A DNA stretch of 64,000 nucleotides, from assembly GCF_001678755.1 (NCBI RefSeq), contig NZ_LZDS01000001.1, positions 62,001 to 126,000 of the forward strand. The letters are read 5' to 3'. A program made the position numbers and the translations under genes. Below are positions 58,505 through 64,000 of the stretch, piece by piece; position 1 is the first letter of the stretch; every line of letters starts with the position of its first letter. Source of the stretch: Acinetobacter gandensis. Its GTDB lineage: Bacteria > Pseudomonadota > Gammaproteobacteria > Pseudomonadales > Moraxellaceae. The notes under the pieces are model-generated. The model did no database searches. It was not told the DNA's origin and was given only the letters and a program-made list of their open reading frames with translations.

Positions 58505-58932
58505 TAAAAATAAGGATTTATTGCACCCACCAAATGTAATTGCCCTGTAACGGCAATTTGCACCAGCTTATTGCACTCACACTAATCTGAACTCAGTCGA
58601 GTTTTATTCTGCAATGCCGTATTTACGTTGTATTCGGACCAAGACAATTATATTTTGCTTTGCCATGAATCATGTATGGGTTAATAAAAATGTCCGCATG
58701 CACCATTTAAGTACAATTATATGATTGATTTTTATTAAATAAATTACATTAATATACACTTGTATTTAAATTCACATAATCTCTTGATCGCATTGAATTT
58801 TCCATCCTAATCACATGATTTTTCTTCTACTTTATATATTTTTATAATTTGTTTTCACGCTTCGCATTTTGCTAAAACAAGTCTGCCAAATAGATAACAA
58901 CATTTTATTTTAAAGACTTGGAGAACCATCAC
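58505..58932. other. Upstream region of the repeat protein gene
   Basis: About 430 bases, A/T-rich and without a gene. A stem AATTGCC-(7)-GGCAATT (58538-58558) occurs, plus three TTGCAC-like words near 58522, 58558 and 58575. The GGAGA box at 58920 is the ribosome-binding site of the next gene. No promoter pair stands out. Confidence 0.45.
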
Positions 58933-59697
58933 ATGCTGAACTTATTTACAGGAAAAATTAGCGGTGTATTAAGCCTGACTTTACAAGGTATTAGCAAAGC
59001 TGTCGGTTTAGTTTTAAATACAGTCTTGGATACTGTAGATACCGTTTTAGACACGGTCAGCCACTTAACAGCGCCTATAACTGAAGCACTGATTGAACTG
59101 CCAATTATTGGTAGCAGCATTGAAAAAGTCTTAACTATTGAAAACAATTTAGTGAGCACACTCGGTGATGGCCTGCATGCTGTGGCAGATCAATTGGCAA
59201 CGGGTGACTTAATTGGAGGCGTACAAACAACGCTTAATGGTGTCACTGGCCTTGTGGGACAGACAGTAACAGAAGTCGCGGGCTTAGTAGATCATATTGC
59301 TGGTGTTGCAGCACCAATCACAGACAGTCTTGCTGACGTTCCAGTATTAGGAGGAATATTGAATGCTGTCGGCGAAACCACAGAGAATTTGACTGGCTTA
59401 TTGGCGGAGACAGGCAATTATGTTGCCAGTATTGATCCCACTGAATTATTAACAGGGGTATTAAGTGATCCTTTAGGCAGTGTTGGTGGCGTCGTACACG
59501 ATGTATCAGGTACCGTAGATGCTTTACTTGACGACCTTGCACCCATTACCTCAGTTGCATCTGAACTTCCAGTAGTCGGTGACATTGTCAATGTTGTAGG
59601 CGAAACCTCCACTGCTCTCAATCATGCCTTATATGACGTCGGTTCACTACTTCAATCGCTCAATACAGATTTGTTGCAAACCACAAGCTACACCTAA
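58933..59697 (+). CDS. Hydrophobic protein with three internal repeats, unknown family
   Basis: A 254-residue protein starting at ATG 58933 (GGAGA eight bases upstream). It contains three repeats of about 76-80 residues; each contains API(T) followed by an (I/V/E)LP(I/V)(I/L/V)G or DVPVLGG core, at residues 47, 127 and 203. Between them are stretches of Val, Leu, Thr, Asp and Gly that look like amphipathic helices (VLNTVLDTVDTVLDTVSHL). There is no signal peptide, no Cys and no aromatic residue in long stretches. The composition suggests a lipid-, interface- or membrane-associated protein, but no known family is recognised. A terminator follows. Confidence 0.7.
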   Translation: MLNLFTGKISGVLSLTLQGISKAVGLVLNTVLDTVDTVLDTVSHLTAPITEALIELPIIGSSIEKVLTIENNLVSTLGDGLHAVADQLATGDLIGGVQTTLNGVTGLVGQTVTEVAGLVDHIAGVAAPITDSLADVPVLGGILNAVGETTENLTGLLAETGNYVASIDPTELLTGVLSDPLGSVGGVVHDVSGTVDALLDDLAPITSVASELPVVGDIVNVVGETSTALNHALYDVGSLLQSLNTDLLQTTSYT

Positions 59698-59763
59698 CCG
59701 ATCAGAAAGAAATATGCGCCTTTTGCGTGAATAAAAATAAAATCAAAGAATAACTTTCCATCC

Positions 59764-59788
59764 GCCTGACATCGTTCAGGCTTTTTTA
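59764..59788 (+). terminator. Terminator of the repeat protein gene
   Basis: GCCTGA-CATCGT-TCAGGC followed by six T, 67 bases after the stop. Confidence 0.85.
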
Positions 59789-59886
59789 ATTGTGCAATTC
59801 TGATATTAGCCTTTAGTGAATCAGCGTTTATTTGATAAGATTAAGCACAAATTCATTCTTATTTTGATTGAGCAAGGAGCGAAAGC

Positions 59887-60618
59887 ATGCTGATCATCCC
59901 TGCAATTGACCTGAAAGATGGCAAATGTGTCCGTTTAAAGCAAGGTCGTATGGAAGACGATACCGTATTTTCTGACGATCCAGTGGCAACTGCACAGCAT
60001 TGGGTAAATGAAGGCGCGCGTCGCTTACATTTGGTTGACTTAAACGGTGCTTTCGCTGGTACACCAATTCATAAACCTGTAGTTGAAGCCATTGCGAAAG
60101 CTCAGCCTGAACTGCCAATTCAAATTGGTGGTGGTATCCGCTCACTCGAAACCATCGAACATTACTTAGATGCTGGCGTATCATTTGTCATCATTGGTAC
60201 AAAAGCAGTAAAAGAACCTGAGTTTGTCGAAGAAGCATGTAAGAAATTTGCCGGTCATATCATTGTTGGTATCGATGCCATGAATGGCATGGTTGCAACG
60301 GATGGTTGGGCAAATGTGACAGATGTGAAAGCAACTGATCTTGCAAAACGTTTTGCCGATGCTGGCGTTTCAAGCATCGTTTATACCGATATTGCACGTG
60401 ATGGCATGATGCAAGGTGTGAACATTGAACAAACTGTGAATTTGGCTACATATTCAGGTTTACCTGTGATTGCATCAGGTGGCGTAACTAACCTTGATGA
60501 TGTCCGCAATTTAAAAGGCCAACCGGGTATTTTAGGGGCGATTACAGGTCGTGCAATTTATGAAGGCACATTAAACCTACGTGAAGCGCAAGCTTTGTGG
60601 GATGACCAAGCGTTCTAA
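59887..60618 (+). CDS. hisA: Phosphoribosylformimino-5-aminoimidazole carboxamide ribotide isomerase
   Basis: HisA (243 aa) isomerises ProFAR to PRFAR for histidine synthesis, a TIM-barrel enzyme. Residues seen: catalytic Asp8 in [18 protein letters not shown], the phosphate-binding [16 protein letters not shown] and VIIGTKAV, and the second half [19 protein letters not shown] (general base Asp near 130s) and [13 protein letters not shown]. Complete. GCAAGGAGCG provides the ribosome-binding site. It is separated from hisBH by five genes; the usual hisF does not follow. Confidence 0.95.
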   Translation: MLIIPAIDLKDGKCVRLKQGRMEDDTVFSDDPVATAQHWVNEGARRLHLVDLNGAFAGTPIHKPVVEAIAKAQPELPIQIGGGIRSLETIEHYLDAGVSFVIIGTKAVKEPEFVEEACKKFAGHIIVGIDAMNGMVATDGWANVTDVKATDLAKRFADAGVSSIVYTDIARDGMMQGVNIEQTVNLATYSGLPVIASGGVTNLDDVRNLKGQPGILGAITGRAIYEGTLNLREAQALWDDQAF

Positions 60619-60632
60619 GCATTGCTTATGTA

Positions 60633-60659
60633 AAAAAGAGGTCTTTTGACCTCTTTTTT
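60633..60659. terminator. hisA terminator
   Basis: AAAAGAGGTC-TTTT-GACCTCTTTT stem, with A run and T run on both sides, so bidirectional. Confidence 0.9.
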
Positions 60660-60702
60660 ATGCCAATAATTTAACTTTATACTCAATTTGAATGGCTTAG
60701 GC

Positions 60703-61251
60703 TTAATTCACGCAATTTCGCATAAAACGTACGACGGTCGAACCTGAATTGATATAACGATAATTTACATCACTGGCATAGACGTGACTTTGACCTGCAC
60801 TGAATGTGACAGGTTGATTATTGAGATCCAAGGTTAATTGACCTTCAATCACAAAGATCATTTCATGCCAACCAGCCGGATCAGGTTCAGCACAATAAAT
60901 TTCATTGGGTGCTAAAGACCATTCCCACATTTCTACATGCTGTTTAGCCTGACAGCTCGATAGAATTTTGGCATAACTCTGACTGGTTTGCCCTTGCCAA
61001 AGTTGCTCATGGATCCTTTCAGCAGGTTGTTCGGCAGCACGAACCAAGTCCACAAAACTGACTTCTAACGCATCTGCCAGCCAACCCAACTTCGCCAAAC
61101 TAATATTGTCCTGACCCGACTCTAAACCTGCGATGGTACGTCGGCTCACGCCGGACAAATCAGCCAATTGTTGCTGCGTAAGATTCTTAGCATCTCGGTA
61201 ATGTTTTAAATTAGATGCAACATGCTTTAGCACATGCGTTGAATTGGTCAT
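60703..61251 (-). CDS. XRE-family regulator with cupin domain
   Basis: A 182-residue regulator. Residues 12-66 are a helix-turn-helix of the Xre type (NLTQQQLADLSGVSRRTIAGLESGQDNISLAKLGWLADAL, in pieces). Residues 105-175 are a cupin sensor with EMIFVIEGQLTLDL and FSAGQSHVYASD. Such proteins bind small effectors and often repress a neighbouring transport or catabolic gene. It is divergent from the EamA exporter at 61342, with 90 bases between, which fits a regulator-transporter pair; the ligand is unknown. Confidence 0.85.
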   Translation of the reverse strand: MTNSTHVLKHVASNLKHYRDAKNLTQQQLADLSGVSRRTIAGLESGQDNISLAKLGWLADALEVSFVDLVRAAEQPAERIHEQLWQGQTSQSYAKILSSCQAKQHVEMWEWSLAPNEIYCAEPDPAGWHEMIFVIEGQLTLDLNNQPVTFSAGQSHVYASDVNYRYINSGSTVVRFMRNCVN

Positions 61252-61341
61252 CGGATCAATCTTTATGAGAATTGTGCAATATATTGCACATTTAATAAAA
61301 ATAAGACAATATGTGCCTTAAATTTTTATCAGCTTTTCACT
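61252..61341. promoter_or_regulatory. Divergent promoter region of the regulator-transporter pair
   Basis: A 90-base A/T-rich gap with an ATTGTGCAATATATTGCACAT segment: TTGTGCAATA and TATTGCACA are dyad-like (TGTGCAAT/ATTGCACA, near 61270-61290) and are a good candidate for the operator of the XRE-cupin regulator. This is inference from symmetry only. Confidence 0.5.
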
Positions 61342-62223
61342 ATGTTTCCCGCCACGCTCTCACAGAAAGCACCACAAATTGCGCTCATTTTAATTACTGT
61401 CATATGGGGTGCGAGCTTTATTACGGTTCAATATGGCTTAAATTTTAGTAGCCCAGTCTTGTTTGTTGGGCTGCGATTTGCTGCTGCCACGATTGCGGTG
61501 AGCCTGCTTTCCTTAAAATATCTGAAGCATTTTTCTAAACAGGATTTGATTGCTGGAGCGAGCATTGGTGCTGTTATTGCCATCGGCTATGCCACACAAA
61601 CTGTAGGTTTACAGACGATTAGCAGTAGTGAATCAGCTTTTTTGACCGCGCTATATGTCCCTTTAGTACCATTTTTTATGTGGCTTTGTTTTAAAAACAC
61701 CCCACATTTAATGACGTGGTTAGGTGCAAGCTGTGCTTTCGTCGGTTTAGTGTTTTTAACGGGTAATGGCTTTGGCGCACTCCATTTAAGTTTTGGCCAA
61801 CTGATTACCCTATTCGGCTCAATTGCGATAGCATTTGAAATCATCTTGATCAGTTACTTTGCAAATCGTGTGAACCTACGCCGCGTAACCGTCTTGCAAT
61901 TGGCATTTGCCTCTCTATTTTGTTTTTGCTTTGCCCCGATGATTGGTGAAACCACATTACCCGTTTTTGAATGGAAGTTAATCGCGGTTTTATGTGCTTT
62001 AGGACTAGCGAGTGCAGTTATTCAATTGGTCATGAACTGGGCGCAGCGCATAGTTGATCCTGCTCAAGCTGCGATTATTTATGCCGGTGAACCCGTTTGG
62101 GCTGCCATGATTGGACGGATTGCCGGTGAACGCTTAACTCCTTTGGCTTTACTTGGTGGCTTGTTTGTAGTGTTCGGCGTGATAGTTAGTGAATGGCGAC
62201 CTAAGTGGTTAAAGCGTAAGTAG
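61342..62223 (+). CDS. EamA-family drug/metabolite transporter
   Basis: A 293-residue inner-membrane exporter with ten predicted helices and two EamA domains: IALILITVIWGASFITVQYGL begins the first, and FGSIAIAFEIILISYF the middle of the protein, with AAIIYAGEPVWAAMIGRIAGE in the second. The GASF motif and the twin repeat are typical of the DMT superfamily (YdcZ/RhaT-like carriers). The substrate (amino acid, drug or metabolite) cannot be told. It is divergent from the regulator at 60703 and ends before a strong terminator. Confidence 0.88.
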   Translation: MFPATLSQKAPQIALILITVIWGASFITVQYGLNFSSPVLFVGLRFAAATIAVSLLSLKYLKHFSKQDLIAGASIGAVIAIGYATQTVGLQTISSSESAFLTALYVPLVPFFMWLCFKNTPHLMTWLGASCAFVGLVFLTGNGFGALHLSFGQLITLFGSIAIAFEIILISYFANRVNLRRVTVLQLAFASLFCFCFAPMIGETTLPVFEWKLIAVLCALGLASAVIQLVMNWAQRIVDPAQAAIIYAGEPVWAAMIGRIAGERLTPLALLGGLFVVFGVIVSEWRPKWLKRK

Positions 62224-62247
62224 CTCAAATCTCTCACCTTTAAAATG

Positions 62248-62276
62248 AAAAAAGCGGCCCATCAGCCGCTTTTTTT
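62248..62276. terminator. Terminator of the transporter
   Basis: AAAGCGGC-CCATCA-GCCGCTTT stem with A run before and T run after, between convergent genes. Confidence 0.9.
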
Positions 62277-62293
62277 GAATATACCGAAATTTT

Positions 62294-62686
62294 TTAATCA
62301 TACATTGGACGGTTATCATTCACACGAATTAAACCTTTAATGGCACGGTAGACAATCCAAATCCATGACAAGCCAATCACCGCAACACAGAATGTACTCG
62401 CTCCTAAAGCAACACCAGCAAAGGCGTTGGCATTATTGCCGGTAAAGAATAGGAAAATAAATGGTACAAAAGCAATAATGTTCCAAATCAGATACCACCA
62501 AAACGTACGAATTTGCCAAGTAAAATGACTTTCAAAAATTGAACCACGGACATCACTACGTTTCACATAGTTAATAATCAATGCCAAAATAGCCAATAGC
62601 CCAGCAGAAAAAATCGCAACAATATAAAGAATGTACAAAATAATAGTTAATAGGCGGTTTGGATCTTTATCAATGGAATAGTTCAT
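62294..62686 (-). CDS. DUF4870-like membrane protein
   Basis: A 130-residue protein from the ATG at 62686 (MNYSIDKDPNRLL). It has three membrane helices (about residues 13-40, 63-85 and 88-115) with the pattern NYVKRSDVRGSIFESHFTWQIRTFW after the first helix, which is characteristic of the DUF4870/YbaN-like membrane family found in Acinetobacter. Function unknown. It starts 38 bases after the DUF1294 gene end in the same direction and may be co-transcribed. Confidence 0.78.
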   Translation of the reverse strand: MNYSIDKDPNRLLTIILYILYIVAIFSAGLLAILALIINYVKRSDVRGSIFESHFTWQIRTFWWYLIWNIIAFVPFIFLFFTGNNANAFAGVALGASTFCVAVIGLSWIWIVYRAIKGLIRVNDNRPMYD

Positions 62687-62724
62687 TTGACTCCCCGTCA
62701 TTTTATTTTTAAGTCCATTTCACC

Positions 62725-63351
62725 TTAAATATGTAGCAAGTTAAAAGGTGAAATCAGCCATAAAATCAGTAATATATTAAAGACTATGGTACAGAAATAA
62801 ATTTTACGAAACGGTTGTTTTTGTGTTTTATGTCGCAAACGTTGCTGCGCCAACCAGGCCGCAGGCCAGCCACCTAAAAATGAAAGGATGTGTAAGGTAT
62901 TTTCTGGAACACGTCGGTTCCCCAACTGTGCAGCCTCTTTGTCTTGCGCATAAAACCAGTAACTAAGCGCATTCATAATACTGATGAATAACAGCACCAT
63001 GCCACTGAGCACACCTGCAACACATAAGCCAGCCAGTGCCAAAATATAGATAACACAGACAATTTGCATCGGCGCAGCTTTACGCGGCATGTTGACGATA
63101 TTTTTTTTCTGCGGACGTCGACTTGGCTGTGTTTGTGATGCCTTTAAATAATGCACTTGCTGTGCACGAAAGCGTCCACGCTCATCTAAAATCACCACGT
63201 AGTCCAAGGCACAGCCCACAATAGGACGTGGCCCTGGACGGGAAAAGTCTTTGATATGCAAAAATACGCGATCTTTGGTGCTGTCGTTGGGTTGAATAAA
63301 ACCATAGCCTTTATCATCAAACCACTCTACTAAGCGCCCCTGATCACGCAT
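62725..63351 (-). CDS. Cold-shock/DUF1294 fusion protein
   Basis: A 208-residue protein. Residues 1-65 are an OB-fold cold-shock domain (GRLVEWFDDKGYGFIQPNDSTKDRVFLHIKDF, with the RNP1-like KGYGFI and RNP2-like VFLHI) that binds single-stranded nucleic acid. A basic linker with SQTQPSRRPQKK follows, then three or four membrane helices with a DUF1294 signature, RVPENTLHILSFLGGWPAAWLAQQRLRHKT (in part). CSD-DUF1294 fusions are known in many bacteria and their function is undefined. It would place an RNA-binding domain at the inner membrane. Confidence 0.9.
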   Translation of the reverse strand: MRDQGRLVEWFDDKGYGFIQPNDSTKDRVFLHIKDFSRPGPRPIVGCALDYVVILDERGRFRAQQVHYLKASQTQPSRRPQKKNIVNMPRKAAPMQIVCVIYILALAGLCVAGVLSGMVLLFISIMNALSYWFYAQDKEAAQLGNRRVPENTLHILSFLGGWPAAWLAQQRLRHKTQKQPFRKIYFCTIVFNILLILWLISPFNLLHI

Positions 63352-63377
63352 ACTTTTCCCTCACGTTATTTTTAAGT

Positions 63378-64000
63378 TTAAGCAGTTACAAATTTTAGTC
63401 GTTCAATCAACATATTACGCATTTCATCTGGGTTTTTCTGCAAAATATCATTTCCAGTACGCCCTTGCGCTGCATTTTTCTGTGCCACTTGTAAACGCAT
63501 CATCCAGAAACGGCCTGCGGCCATCGCCAGATATAACTCAAGACATGACTTTTCATCTGCTGTTAATGGACGCACTGTTTCATAGGCATTTAAAAAGGCA
63601 ATGGCTTTTTCTTCATTCAAATGTACATCTGGATATTCAGTACAGAAGTCATTTAAGGTAATGGCAATATCAAACAGCAACTCATCTTTGTTTAGTTCGT
63701 AAAAGTCTAAAATACCGTTGAGTTGATCACCGTCAAATAAAGTGTTGTCGCGGAACAAGTCAGAATGGATAAAACCTTTCGGACGGTTTGGATACATGGC
63801 TGTGAGCACATCATACAAACCTAAAAGATTATTCAACAACATGGTATCGGCGTCGTTCAAGCTTGGACGAATATCTCGTGATACCTGTAACCAATAGGCA
63901 TGATCCCGATATTCAGCACGTTCTAAAGGAAAGTCTTGTAATGCCACATGCATTTTCGCTTGTGCAACTGCAATCGCTTCAGCTTGTGCCAACGTTGCTG
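63378..64000 (-). CDS. thrB: Homoserine kinase (N-terminus beyond window)
   Basis: The C-terminal 207 residues of a homoserine kinase of the APH-like fold (the ThrB type of pseudomonads and Acinetobacter), which phosphorylates homoserine in threonine synthesis. Brenner-type catalytic motif FIHSDLFRDNTLFDG is present, followed by the DFG-like ILDFYELNKDELLFDIAI. The N-terminal ATP-binding lobe lies beyond the right edge, so the start cannot be set. The first in-window codons read ATLAQAEAIAVAQAKMH. It is the last gene in the window and is 26 bases from the CSD-DUF1294 gene. Confidence 0.92.
   Translation of the reverse strand, partial: ATLAQAEAIAVAQAKMHVALQDFPLERAEYRDHAYWLQVSRDIRPSLNDADTMLLNNLLGLYDVLTAMYPNRPKGFIHSDLFRDNTLFDGDQLNGILDFYELNKDELLFDIAITLNDFCTEYPDVHLNEEKAIAFLNAYETVRPLTADEKSCLELYLAMAAGRFWMMRLQVAQKNAAQGRTGNDILQKNPDEMRNMLIERLKFVTA

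Overview
The window is a chromosomal segment of a gamma-proteobacterium of the order Pseudomonadales, most likely an Acinetobacter. Four things point there. The base composition is moderately AT-rich. The argH-algZ-algR-hemC-hemD-hemX-hemY order is the Pseudomonadales arrangement. gph-trpE and gspN-gspC-gspD sit together as in Moraxellaceae. RpoB (1362 aa) and RpoC (1399 aa) have Acinetobacter-like lengths. There is no prophage, IS element, CRISPR array, rRNA operon or recognisable resistance or defence island. Most of the window is core genome read on the minus strand. I did not find a clear multi-gene novel system; the less explained material is in short accessory genes and in intergenic RNA or repeat structures.

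Layout. 1-2.6 kb: a truncated alpha/beta hydrolase, a DUF4442 thioesterase-like protein, a glycine-zipper lipoprotein and a secreted hypothetical protein. 2.7-16.9 kb (all minus): the translation and transcription block in the order tRNA-Thr, tRNA-Tyr, tRNA-Gly, tRNA-Thr, tuf, tRNA-Trp, secE, nusG, rplK, rplA, rplJ, rplL, rpoB, rpoC. It has an attenuator-like terminator between rplL and rpoB and a palindromic repeat element between rpoB and rpoC. 17-24.3 kb: trpE, gph, an FHA protein and the type II secretion genes gspD, gspC, gspN. 24.4-32.9 kb: H-NS, a thioesterase, the hemCDXY cluster, the AlgR/AlgZ two-component pair, argH and yggX. 32.9-33.8 kb: a gene-free stretch with stacked hairpins and a candidate small RNA.

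33.8-45.2 kb: pgsA, a TesB-like thioesterase, uvrC, a stand-alone Clp-type AAA+ ATPase, a PH-domain membrane protein, a globin-coupled diguanylate cyclase, an LpxO-like lipid A hydroxylase and the beta-oxidation pair fadB-fadA. 45.2-54.6 kb is the most accessory part: a lipoprotein, tehB, an Ala/Lys/Val-rich secreted repeat protein, a second diguanylate cyclase, a frameshifted small gene, several secreted hypotheticals, a methyltransferase and two tandem tRNA-Phe genes. 55-60.6 kb: hisB, hisH and hisA, with two DUF805 membrane proteins, a DEDDy exonuclease and a hydrophobic internally repeated protein between hisH and hisA; hisF is not in the window. 60.7-64 kb: a divergent XRE-cupin regulator and EamA exporter, a DUF4870-like membrane protein, a cold-shock/DUF1294 protein and the C-terminal part of homoserine kinase ThrB.

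How the genes work together. The tRNA-tuf-secE-rpoC block supplies translation factors, the Sec translocase, antitermination and core RNA polymerase from linked transcripts. hemCD make uroporphyrinogen III; the adjacent AlgZ/AlgR pair is a LytTR-type regulator. gspNCD provide the inner-to-outer-membrane part of a type II secretion machine whose other genes are elsewhere. fadBA form the beta-oxidation complex. Two diguanylate cyclases, one predicted to bind heme, feed c-di-GMP signalling. All assignments come from reading translated sequence and motifs; no database search was possible.
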